Assembly (NCBI GenBank): GCA_037176705.1
Contig: CM073905.1
Span: forward strand, 31,280,986-31,344,985
Source of the DNA: Molossus alvarezi
Lineage: Eukaryota; Chordata; Mammalia; Chiroptera; Molossidae
DNA: 64,000 nt
Direction: 5' to 3'
The notes under the pieces were generated by a model. That model saw nothing but the letters and a program-made list of their open reading frames with translations, did not search any database and had not been told where the DNA came from. A program made the translations under genes and the position numbers. Shown piece after piece: positions 1 to 12,200 of the stretch. Every line of letters begins with the position of its first letter. Position 1 is the stretch's first letter.

Positions 1-885
1 CTGGGCCAAAGCTGGCCTTTTTGGTCCCTACACATGACAGCATCCCGGCCGAGTTCGGGATGGGGGGGGAGCAATTTCAGGACCAAGTCTTCCCGTGGAC
101 CCAGACACAACTAGATGTCCAGAGGGCGTGTTCATCTTCAGCACTCTGAGTGCGGTCCAAGTCCAGCATGCCGCGCACCTGGGCCACCCAAGCGCACCAA
201 AATCACCTCTGTGGTTTCAAACAAGCACCGCCGCTGGGCCCCACGCCTACAGGGTCTGAGCGGCAGAGTAGCACAGTGGTTATGTGCAGATTCTGAAGCC
301 AGGCAGGCCTGGGCTGCAAACTCAGTCCACCACGGCTAGCTGGGGGACCCTGGCATGGTTACCACATGGCGCTCTGTGCCTCAGTTTCCTCAGCTGCACA
401 CTGGAGGTCATCCAGGCAGGACGCTTGATGCCTGGCTCGCCCAAAGTGGGGCCCGGCGTTTGTGTTTGAAGAAGTCACAGTGATGCTCATCTGCAGACCT
501 GGGCCACCGGGAGGAGGCAGTGGCCTCTAGGCCCCTCTCCAGTTGTCAGCATCAGAAACTGGTTACACTGAGATAAAATAACCAACAGGTGGGACTTTGT
601 CTGGTCCCGGTTCCTTGACTTGGAGGGGGCAGGAGACCTCCCCAGGCAGAGAGCGAGTTGAATTAGGAGGCTTCCCCGTCCGTAGGGAATGACAGGTGCA
701 CTGTGCCACAGAGCGAGAGACGAGGGGGGGGGGCTGGCGTTAGGGGAAGAGGCAGGAGGCAGGGCAGTAAGTGCTGTTTCCCAGGAAGTCCCCAGAGCTG
801 GACCCAACAGCAGTGACCTTGGTCATCTCCCGGGTCATGCTGGAGCCTGGGTCCTAGTACACCTGGCCGTGCCGGAGCCTGGGTC
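1..885 (-). other. RNFT2 3' UTR and/or downstream flank
   Basis: Follows the RNFT2 stop in transcript order. It holds the 32-bp duplication copy and an old MIR (268-475). The rest shows no recognised element, and the open frames across it are short. No poly(A) signal was found, so the transcript end is unknown. Confidence 0.6.
268..475 (+). mobile_element. MIR SINE
   Basis: MIR hallmarks in order: GTAGCACAGTGGTTA near 268, GGAGCC-like box, then CCTCAGTTTCCTCA near 379-392. Confidence 0.8.
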
Positions 886-898
886 CTAGTACACCTGG
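838..898. repeat. 32-bp tandem duplication spanning the RNFT2 stop codon
   Basis: Bases 838-866 and 870-898 match over 29 bp with one difference (841 versus 873), an offset of 32 bp. The unit contains the last three codons and the TAG of RNFT2. The upstream copy in transcript order supplies the functional end; the second copy sits in the 3' UTR and does not change the protein. Confidence 0.9.
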
Positions 899-1020
899 AA
901 GTGAGCCGAGGTGGCGCCGTCCTTCCAGCAGCGCAGCGTGTCCACGGCCACGGAGCGGCAGAGCGGGCAGGTGCGCTCGCGGTCCAGCCAGAGGCACAGG
1001 CACTCCTCGCAGAACACGTG
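886..1020 (-). CDS. RNFT2: RNFT2 exon 11 (last): second half of RING and C-terminus
   Basis: Encodes residues 405-448 and a TAG stop at 888-886. The acceptor CAG lies at 1023-1021. It opens with His-Val-Phe-Cys and holds His405, Cys408, Cys411, Cys422 and Cys425, the last five zinc ligands of the C3HC4 RING, followed by a 23-residue tail. The exon boundary cuts the RING between its third Cys and its His. The stop region is tandemly duplicated downstream (see 838-898). The 3' UTR continues below 886; no AATAAA on the minus strand (TTTATT on plus) was seen down to base 1, so the poly(A) site is outside the window or non-canonical. Confidence 0.96.
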   Translation of the reverse strand, partial: HVFCEECLCLWLDRERTCPLCRSVAVDTLRCWKDGATSAHFQVY

Positions 1021-3179
1021 CTGTGGGGACAGCAGTCAGCAGGACCAGGATGCTTGGCTGGGCGCCCACCATGTGCCCACCTCGGTCCCCGGAGCTGACA
1101 AAACAGACCGTTCCCGCCCTCCTGGAGCCTGCACTCTGGTTGGGGCGACAACTGCCCAAATGAATCTTTAGAACGCAGGGTAAGTGCTGAGATGGAAATG
1201 CAGGGCGGAGGGCAAGAAACACAACCAGTAGCCTAGCCCACTGTCCAGCTGACACGTGGGATAAGGGCCATGAAGGAAAAGCACAGGGATCTACGAGGCC
1301 ATAGAGCCGGGAGCATGAACTAGTCTGGGGAGGCGGAGTCGGGGAAGCCTGATTAAGAAAGAAACATTTGACTCACACCTTCAGTGCATTTAGGAATTCA
1401 CAAGGTCCTGTCACCTGGGGACGTCATCTGTGGCGCTCCTGGCCCGGCTCCCAGCAGCGGAGCAAGGCTGAGCCGTGTCCTCTGCCTGGGCATGTCTGTG
1501 GGCTCCCACCACTACTGGGTGTGGCTGGCGCTCCTAGATCTGGGACAACGTGTGTTGTCCCACCCCTCCCAAGAATTCTAATCCAGATGGCACGGGACCG
1601 GAGAGGAATGGGAGGCAAACAGCCTAAGGCTTGGAGAGATCGCCAGACAGGAAGAGGAACGACTTTCACCTTGACCTCATGTTCAAATACTCACCGCTAC
1701 TAAGAAGGAAATGCAGATGGCTCGGAAGCATATGAAAAGATGCTCGTAATTAGGGAAATGCAAATTAACACTGCACTGAGCTTCTGTTTGTCACCTGTCA
1801 GACTGGTAAAGCTCAAAAAAGGCTTGATAACGCGTCGAGTTGGCGAGGGAGGGGAGCAAGAGGTCGTGTGGCACCCAGCACTGGGAGCCCAAGCAGACAC
1901 CCTCCTTCTGGAGGAATCTGTCAAAACTGCGCACCCTCTGCCCCGGCGATGCCACCACCAGGAATGTACCCTACCAAGAGCTTGCACACGTGTGGGACGG
2001 AAAGTGTGCCAAGACGAGCTAATACTTATTGAGCCCTGAGCACGTGCCGGGCGTGGCTCTCCATGCTTCACTGGGATGAGCCCATCGAGTCGACACCATG
2101 GGCTCGGACAGGTGCTATAGACGTCCCCCCTTCTGAGTGCCCGTGGCAGCCACATTTGTAATAATGAAAGGTGATCAGCTACTCAATACCCAGGAGAATG
2201 GTTAAACAAATTGGGGGTCTATCAAAAAAAAAATGGGATGGTACACAAATAAGGGGCCATTTCTTAAGACAATTTCAAGCCCAAAAGGGAAGAGGCAGGA
2301 GGCAGCTTGGGTAGAATATGCTACAATGCATGTCTTTTAGAAAAAGGCATATAACCCGACTGGTGTGGCTCAGTGGTTGAGCGTCGACCCATGCACCAAG
2401 AGGTTGCCGGGTTCGATTCCTGGTCAGGGCACATACCCAGGTTGTGGGCCTGATCCCCAGTGGGCGCGTGCAGGAGGCGGCCAATCGATGTTCTCTCTCA
2501 TTGATGTTTCTCTCTCTCCCTCTCCCTTCCTCTCTCTCTAAAATCAATAAAGAAAAGATATTTTTAAAAAAAGAAAAGGGCATGTTCGTGTGTGTCTATG
2601 CGTGTTTACAAAGCATCTCTGGAAAGATATAAAGCAAACTGGTAACAAGAACTGCCTGTGTGGGTATTTAGGGGAACAGGGAGCTGGGGACAAGAGTAGA
2701 AGGCCTGTCGCCACTTTCCATTTTTATATCTTTAAAACATTTAAAAAATAAAACATTGTATTTGGAATAATTTTGCAATTTGTACAGAAAGTCCTCACCT
2801 TGCCCTCCCCCAGTTTCCGTTTCCCCTAATATCATCCTGCATTTCCACGGTGCACCTGTCAAAGCTAAGGAACCCAGACGGCCACGTGACCATCGACTGA
2901 ACTCCAGACCTGAGCAGGATTTCATCGGAATGCTCTTCCTACTCATGTCCTTCCTCTGTTCCGGGGTCCAGCCCAGGTCCCACCTGGCACTCGGCTGTCA
3001 TAACCCCTCGCTCACAAATTCCTGAGCCTGAATTCGGAATCATGCAAATATATTCTCAATTCTTGTGTTATTTATTTATCCTCACTGGAGGATATGTTTT
3101 TATTGATTTGAGAGAAAGGAAGGGAGAGATGGAGAAAGGGAGGGAGAGAGGCAGGGAGGGAGGGAGGGAGAGGGAGGGG

Positions 3180-3216
<37 letters not shown>

Positions 3217-6200
3217 CCATTCTCCTGTACACACCCTGACCAGAGATCAAACCCACAACCTAGGAATGTGCCCTGACGGAGAATCAAACCTGTAACCTTT
3301 TTGGTGCACAGGACAACGCCTCCAACCAACTGAGCCACCGGCCAGGACAAATATATTCTTAATTTTTAAATAAATAAAATAAAAAATGAAAAATAAACCG
3401 GCTATAATCCCCAAACAGCAAAAGCAAAGAAAAAGGACCCACCTCCTGTCTTCTCACCCCTGGTGGTGAAGGGGGACCATATGCTCTCGATGCCTCTAGT
3501 CTGCAGCTACGCCTCCTCCCAGAAGCCTCTCCAACCGGGAGCTCACTGCTATCTGTCCGGGTCCCCTGGGACGCTGCATGAATCTCTCTTACACAGCACT
3601 TATCACCGCCTGCTTGTTTCATAGTTATTTATGTACGTGCCTGTCTCCCCGAGGAGACCATAAGCTTCCAGAGTTGGGGACAGGGTCTGTGTGTCCTCGG
3701 CCTCCCCTCCCTGATAGGATGCTTGACTCATACGCATTTGCTGAGTTGACATCTCAGCCTCAGAGGTCAGGAGGAAGAAGAGGAGGAGGAGAGGGGATAC
3801 ATTTAGGAAGTTAAAAAGGACTAACTAGTACTTAACTGCTGTGGGTTGATGACCCACAACTAATAATAATGAAAACAAATGGTAATAAGAATTATAATAA
3901 TTATGTAAGAGCAACTTTTATGGCTACATAATTGAAATCTAGCTCTTTCCAGAGATGATCTCATTTAATCATAATACCAGCTCTATGAAGTAGATATTGA
4001 TACCCATTTTATAAGTGAGAAAAAACAAGGCTCGGGCAGATGGCGTGATCCACCTAGGGTTCAGAGGGCCGCTGGGCGTCCTAATCACAACATTCTGACA
4101 CTACGCCATACTGCATTTGCCGTTTTAGGCACTGAAACTGAGGTTCAGAGAGGTGAAGTAACCTGCCCAAGGCCACCCAGCGAATGAGAGACAGAGCTGA
4201 CATTTGAACTCAGATCTGACTGACTCGTCTGGACTACACTGTTCTCGAAGACCCATCCCAGAGCCCCCAGGTTGATCGAGGGACAGGTACTTGAGACTTC
4301 TGCATGGGTGGGGCCTGCGGTCCCGGCCTCAGTCTCAGATGTCCCTGCCCCACGCCGCTCACCTGGCACATGAGCATCACAGGCTCCCGGAACTCGGCCT
4401 GGCAGATGGCACAGATGTCCCCCGCCTCTGTGCACTGCTGCCCAGTGGCCCGGACTCCGTAATTCTGTTTGCGGGAGGGGAGAGAGACAAACGCAGCTGT
4501 GGGCCCTCGCTCGTGCGATGCCCCGGGAAGCAGGATAAGATCTGCTGTGACTCTGGCCAGGACCACACAGCCGACTCACCTGAGAGGTGCAAAGGAGCTT
4601 CAGGGCTTTCCGAACGCCACCCACGCGGCCACAGATGTCGAAGGACTGAAAGGAGAGCAGGCTGGTGGTTGAGAAGCACCCAAGGATTGTACAGGATCTC
4701 TCTCACCACCCCCGAGCAACCCCTGCTGTCTCCCTCGTCTTCGCCTCTGACATTTTCATGGCACGTCCTCCCATTTGAAACTCCCCCTTCCCACCAGTTT
4801 TGTTTGGCTTCGGTCTTCCGGCCTTGCATCAAGAGCCTCCCCTGTATCTGGGCCAGGACAGCAAACACACGGCACGCACTCTGCCTCTTCCCCTCCCAAG
4901 CCCAGGGCAGGCATTGCTAATCGATTACAGCACTCTTCATCTGAGCCCAGCCACTGATAATCCTTCTCCATCTAGCACCCTAGTCAGCCACTTCCAGTCG
5001 ATGAGGAGCAGCAGGCAAGATAAACCCACTGCATGAACTGCCTGGCTAGTCCTCCTGGAAGGAAGGACCACGAAGAACACAGGCATGCCCCCAGGATTCT
5101 CTAAGGCCAGACACAGAGGTGGAAAAAGAAAGAGGAGGATGTACTGATTGCGAGGGAGGGGACTGATCTGTGCTAGTGATGGAAAGAGAAGAACTGCACA
5201 CTGATTTGCAGGGCCGACAGTGTGCGGTTGAGCAGGAACAGAAAACACGTTCAGTGGCAGTGTGGCCTGTGGGTTAAGAGACAGGGTCGGGAGGCAGCTG
5301 CCTGGGTTTGGGGCTCGTTCTGTGACCTCTAGCTGAGTGACCCTGGGCAAGTGACTTCTCTCTGCGTCTCAGCTTCCTCGCCCATAAAATGACAGCCATG
5401 ATGGCATGTCCACCGAAGGGCTGTTGCGAAGGCGATTGATTATGTGAAAGGCGAGCACATGGCGAGCTTTATGGACAAGAAGTTAGGGTGGATTCAGTCA
5501 TAAAAAGGAGTGACATCCCGACACAGGGCACAGGGCGGAGGGACCTTGGAAACATGATACTCAGTGAAAGAAGCCAGACGCACAAGGTCAGATGTTGGCG
5601 GTTCCATTTATAGGATGTTTCCAGAACAGGCAAGTCTAGGCAGAGAAAGAAGACCAGTGATTTCCAGGGGCCGGGATGGGGAGGGCAGAGGAATGGGGAG
5701 TGACGGTGTCATGGGCACAGGGTTTCTTCTTGGGGTGATGAAAATGTCCTTGAACTAGACAGAGGTGGTTGTTGCACAACACGGTGAATCTGCGACATGG
5801 CACTGAATTGTGTGTTGTGTGAATTTTACCTCAATTTAGAAGAGAGAGTGGGGTGTCATTCCAAGATCCCCACAAGCCCCCCAGGCCCAGCTAGTGCATG
5901 GGGCCTTCCGTAGGCCAGCTCTCCAGCCCCCCGCCACCTCACCTTGCAGAGGCTGTAGAGGATCATCAGGACCCCTCCCAGAAAGTAGCTGTTAGAAGGG
6001 TCGTCACCCATGATGTATTTATACCACAGCTGGATGGGGACAAGCGATCGGAACAGCTGGCTCAACTCCTCGATGACCAGATAGAACTTTCCCTGCAACC
6101 ACACAAAAAGCATCAATTATTATTAGTAGTAAAGACCCAAAGGACCCAGCCAGGGGGCCCCCAGCCCGGGCAGTAATGACATTCCAGGTCACAGGCAGGC

Positions 6201-9200
6201 CATTAATCAGCTTCGGAGAGCACTCAGCCCGCTACTAATGGGCCTGAGATATGGCCGGGGAGACGTGGCCCCTGCCCGCTGCCCTCGCCCGCCGCCCACC
6301 GGCCCAGAAGATCAGAGCTCCGCGGATCACGTTTCAGGGAGGGAGAAACCAGACACCTCTGGTAGGGAGCTGGGGTGTGGGTCACTCCCTGGTGCCTGCT
6401 GTGGCTTTGAGGGCCCTGTCCTGCACACAGATCACCCTCATCTCTCGAGGGCTGACCCAGGCCTCATGGGACTGCCCTCAGCGGCACGAGGGAGACCCAC
6501 AGGACACGGGTAAGGGCAGGCTGAGAGGTGGGCAGGGAAGCCGTGTGTTCTCCTTCCCAGCTCCACCGCCTACTGGCACCAAGGAGACAAGAGAACATCC
6601 GGTGAAAGAACATGGACTTGGGGACTCAGACGGGGCCTGGTTTGAATCTTATCTTGCTGAATGTTCGTAAGCCTCAGTTTCCACATCCACAGAATGGGAG
6701 TCACAGTTCCCACCTTATGAGGTTGCTCTGAGGATTAGAGGAGGTGAGCATAGAGAGCACCCAGCCTTGTGCCTGGCACAGTGTGGGGCGCAACAATTCT
6801 ATTTCCCTTCCTCCCTTTGCCCTTGGACAAGGCCCCCAGCCTTCCGGTGGCCTGTGCTATAACATGGAGCCCTGTCCTGTCTCATAAAGTTAAACTTATA
6901 TCTACTTATGACCCAGCGATTTCACTCCTAGGTGTGTGTACCCGAGATAAATGAAAACATATGTCCACTTGTATGCTAATGATCATAGCAGCTTTATTCA
7001 CAATATCCCCGAACTGGAAACAGCCCAATGCCCATCAGTGGGAGCGTGGATAAACAAATTGTGGTATATTTACACAACAGGACACTATTCAGCAATAAAA
7101 ACGAACAAGTGGCCGATCCACATAACATGGATGAATGTCACAGACACTGAGATGAATCCAAAGAGACAGCAATGAAAGACGACCTGCTGGATAATTCTGG
7201 TTTATACGAAGTCCTAGAGTAGGTAACACTCATCTGCAGTGGCAGAAATCAGATCAGTGGTTGCCTGGGGGAGGATCGGCTGCAAGGGGGGCAGCAAGGA
7301 ACTCTGAGGCATCGCAGAAATATATTATCTCATGAGAGGGATGGTGGTTACATGGACATATACATTTTGCCAGAACTCATTGAAATACATGCTTCAAATC
7401 TATGCCATTTTACTATATTTATTTTTTAATACTTTTTTCTTTTTCCTTTATTGATTTTTAGAGAGAGAGAAAGTGAGAAAGAGAGATAGAAACATCGATG
7501 AGAGAGAACATCGATTGGCCGCCTCCTGCATGCCCCCACTGGGGATCGGGCCCACAACCTGGGCATATGCCCTGACTGGGAATCGAACCGGCGACCTCTT
7601 GGTACATGGGTCGACGCTCAACCACTGAGCCACACCGGCCGGACCATTTTACTGTATTTAAATAATATCTCAATAAAACTGATCGAAACAAACAAAGAAA
7701 CCAACAAATAGCCCTGCCCCAGGCATACATAGCCTTACAAATATAAATAATCTTTGCTCTAACAATTCAACCTCTAAGAATTTATCCTAAGAAAATAATC
7801 AGAGATATGTGCTATGATGTAGCAACAGGAATGGTCAGCGTAGCATTCCTTGTAACAGTATGACCCCAAACCAGTTACAATTGAAATGTACCAGAAGAGG
7901 GTCTGATGGTAGAGATCTATGACAGAAGGCCGATAGCCATTCAAATATTATCCTGAAAAACAGGTACTTCACAGTGAAGAAACCCAGCACACAGCACAAT
8001 CACCAAGCAATCAAGGTTAACATCCCCAGTAATAAATCAGATTGACAACCCAAAGCCCCTGATAGGATGCACTGGGAAGGACACAGTATCACTTCTGTGG
8101 TATTCTAATCAGAAACTCATAACCTCAATAGAATCATGGGAAAACAAGAGACAGATCCATACTGAGGGACAGTCTATGGAATAACTGTCCAGCCTCTTCA
8201 AAAGTGTCAAGGTCACAAAAGACAAATAGACCAAGGAATTCTCAGATCGGCGAGGATTAAGAAGACATGGCAAAATAAATGCAACATGGGATCTTGGATT
8301 TGATCGTGAGGAGGAAAAAGACGCGAGTGAAAGAGGTGGCAAAATCTGAGTAAGGTCTGCAGTTAACAGTAACAGTATCCATGTAAATTTCCTGGCTTTG
8401 CTAACTGTAACACGGTTCTATTAGATGTTAACACTAGGGGAAGCTGGGTGAAGGGTATAGAAAAGCTCTACTATTTTTGCAACTTTTAAGTCTAAAATTA
8501 TTTAAAAATAAATAGTTAAAAATGAAATCATCCTGGCGACAAATATCTGTTGACTCAGGAAAATGCTCATATTATAGTTCCAAGTAGAAAAAATAGAGTA
8601 TGTAGAAACACTCATTTTCCTTGTGCTTTTGTCTTTTCCAATTATTATTTTTTGTGCTGACCATGTGATATGTTTAAATGAGAGGGGGGAGAAAAGGTTA
8701 TAAAAACATGTTCTGTATCCATCTAATGAATGGTGTGCAGGATATGAATAGAGACTTTATAGCCACCCTGTTACATTCCGTCTTGATGGGCTGGGCACTG
8801 GGCACTTGGAAGGGTCCCCTAGAAGCAGATGTGCCCTCTTCTGCTGAGGACCAAGGAAGGGCATCCAGTCATCCACTCAGCCTACTGCCTGGCCTCTGTG
8901 ATTGTTTGGTTGCTTCCCTGTAGTGAGGTCATTTCCGAAGGGGCCTTCTCTCCCCCTCTGGACTTCCACCAGACCCTGACTCTGGAAATATCCCCTGGCG
9001 GGAAATGCTGGTTTCCCTCTGGAGCCTGTGAGGTGGTGGTGGTGATGGGAAACAGAGATGTGGGGCAGGGCTATCATGTTTGTTTTACAAGCCAAAGGTA
9101 TGGTGGATGTTGGAGCAATGGAGCAGCAGCTCAGTGATGCCCAGGGCTGCCCAGCTCTGCCCCCGCCCTGACCGCAGGCTCCAGGTTCTGCAGAATACCC

Positions 9201-12200
9201 AGGCTGCCCCATGCCTCCCCCATCAATCCATCTATTCATGCATCCATCCATCTTTCCTTTCTTCCATCTCTCCCTCCTTCTTCCTCCCATTCATTGATGC
9301 TCCTTCTCTTCCTTCCCTCCCTTCCTCCCTCCATTCCTTCCATTACTGTTGATGGGACACTAACACATCCCCAGAATTTCAGAGTGGGCTCAGGTAGCAG
9401 TTTCTCGGCCTTTCTTTTAGTTACATCTCTATATGGACCGAGTTCTTCCTCTGCAGATGGCATACTGGTCCTCTGTTCTTTGCTGAGCTAACACCTGTTC
9501 CTCTTTTGGGTCTCAGCTAACTGTCTCCTACGAGAAGCCTTCTCTAACTCCTTAATTAAATTAGGTGATCCTGTTACACCCTCAAATCACTCCTTTAGAG
9601 TGCTTCTCACAATATTAAAAAAATTATTTTCGAATCTGTCTCTCCCACTGGACCATGAGCCCCCGAAACGCAAAGATAATCTGGCTTCTGGTCGTATCGC
9701 CAGCATCTAGCACATAGTAGGTGCTCATTTAGTAACCGGGGACCTCTGAGGCTAAAGACCCTACACTCACATCAACTTCCCCGGGTTTGTTGAGGAAGGA
9801 GAGTTGGAATATCAAAGACAGAATGTCTCTATAAGCCAGCACCGATGTCACAGAAAATAAAGGGAGTGACTGCTTGTGTAGCATCATGCTAAAGGTAGCA
9901 ATTAGCTGGGGGGGGGGGGGGGGGCGGGCCACTGGAAGAAGGAGCTAAAACCACGGGGGAAAACTGGGCATATCCCAGTGAAACCATCTCTTTCTAATTA
10001 AGCAGTTTTATAATTCCAGGTTTCTTAAGCATGTTATTTCTGACGACCACCAAATGGAATGTGTGGTTTCTCCAGGGTGTCGAAGAACAAGGAAAGCGAT
10101 CAGATGAGGAGCTGTCTGGTCTCCCTGCAACCGTGAAGGGGGAACTGGATGGGTACGGGGAGTTCTCCACACTGGGATTCTGATAAAGGGGGCGGGAGCA
10201 GTCAAGGGGGAAGGCAGATTCTATTCTGACTTCCTCACTGCTAGGGTGGGGGTTGGGACCACAGTGAACTGAGAAACAAGGAAATAACACAGGGCTGGCT
10301 CTGGAAGGGGGTGGTAAACAAAGGAGAGTATGATGCTGAGAAACAAACACAATGAACAGAGAAAGAGAATTTTTGAGAATGCACCTACCTGGGAAAGATG
10401 ATTTGAAGTATGGGGGTGAGTGGCCTGGGGCAAGTTATTTCACCCCTCTATCCTCAGTTTCCTTGTGGGTAAAATGGGGATAAAGCCCTACCTTTTAGGG
10501 CTCTGGAAGAACAAATGAGCCAATGCACGTAAAGTGTTGAGTTCAGTGCCTGACATGTGGGAAGTACTACTACCCCTGCTAGCAGTCTGGCAAGTATAAA
10601 ACATTTTACAGACGAAGTGAATCAAGGCTGATTAAATAGGAGAGCAGTGGACCACCAAGGGCAGAAAGGAAAATAATTGATTTTTATATGTAACCATGTG
10701 CAATGTGAAACAATGTTAACAGTGTACTCTTTGAGGTCAGATAGCTAGGTGTGCATCCTCCCTTGCTGTGTGGTCTTGGGCAAGTTGCTCTCCCTCTCTG
10801 AGCCTCAGTGTTCTGTTCTGGTGATAGGAGTGTTAACCCAGTTCTGATATTCTGGGCCTCTACATATTGTTAGAGGAACTACTGGTATAAGAGTCTGGCC
10901 CTGGCCGGTTTGGCTCAACGGTTAGAGTGTCGGCCTGCGGACCAAAGACTCGCGGGTTCGATTCTGGTCAAGGGCACGTACCTGGGTTGCGATTTGGTCC
11001 CTGGCCCTGGTCGGGGTCATGCAGGAAGCAACCAATCGATGTGTCTCTCTTACACTGATGTTTCTCTCTCTCTCTCTCTCCCTCCCCACCTCCCACTCTA
11101 TCTGAAGATAAACTGAAAAATATCCTCAGGTGAGGATTAAAAAAAAAAAAAAAAAAGAGTCTGTACTAGTGTCTCTTTCAGTTGCAAGTGACAGAAAAGC
11201 TAACTTGATGTAGGTTACACAAGGAGCAAGATGTACTGGATCACAAAACTGCGAAGGCAGGAGTGGCCCTGGCTTGTGGTACAACGGCATCCAGGAGCTC
11301 AGACTACATAGCTCAGGACCTGCCTGTATTCCTAGGCATCCAGGAGCTCAGACTACATAGCTCAGGACCTGCCTGTATTCCTAGGCATCCAGGAGCTCAG
11401 ACTACATAGCTCAGGACCTGCCTGTATTCCTAGGCATCCAGGAGTTCAGACTACATAGCTCAGGACCTGCCTGTATTCCTAGGCATCCAGGAGCTCAGAC
11501 TACATAGCTCAGGACCTGCCTGTATTTCTAGGCATCCCGGAGCTCAGGACCTGCCTGTATTCCTAGGCATCCAGGAGCTCAAACTACATAGCTAAGGACC
11601 TGCCCGTATTCCTAGGCATCCAGGAGCTCAAACTACATAACTAAGGACCTGCCTGTATTCCTAGGCATCCAGGAGCTCAGACTACATAGCTAAGGATCTG
11701 CCCATATTTCTAGGCATCCAGGAGCTCAGACTACATAGCTATGGACCTGCCTGTATTCCTAGGCATCCAGGAGCTCAGACTACATAGCTAAGGATCTGCC
11801 TGTATTTCTACAGCTCTGTCTTTCCAGCCCTCCTCCTTTCCCCCATCTCAGCCCAGGCTGTCTCTGCTCCTTTTCCTGTCAAAGCTTCATTATCTCCTGC
11901 CAAGGGCAGGCTCTCTCCAGGTTACAATCATGGTGATGACGATGATGATTATTTAACTCTTACCATGTGCTAAATAATCATCATCGTCTATGTGGTAGGC
12001 ACCACTCTGCGCACAACACTTTGAGGTAGGTGCTATTAATGCTCCCATCTTACAGATGGGGAAACTGAGGCACCGGGATGACAGGTGACCTGACCCAGAT
12101 GACATGGCTAGAAAGTGCTGGATCCACCTATATGTGGCAGGAAAGATGATCACTGGCAAGCCTCAAGCCAACACTTTTATGTCTTGAACTCCAACAGAAC

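Noticed and set aside
2353..2430. tRNA gene-like A and B boxes at this and other SINE heads
   Set aside because: They belong to tRNA-derived SINEs with long bodies and tails, and do not fold as functional tRNAs with a normal acceptor end.
4291..4920. 209-residue open frame on plus
   Set aside because: It is the antisense of RNFT2 exons 9-10 and neighbouring intron, a shadow of the real gene.
11286..11811. CRISPR-like regular repeats
   Set aside because: The units are directly adjacent with no spacers and the genome is mammalian; this is a minisatellite.
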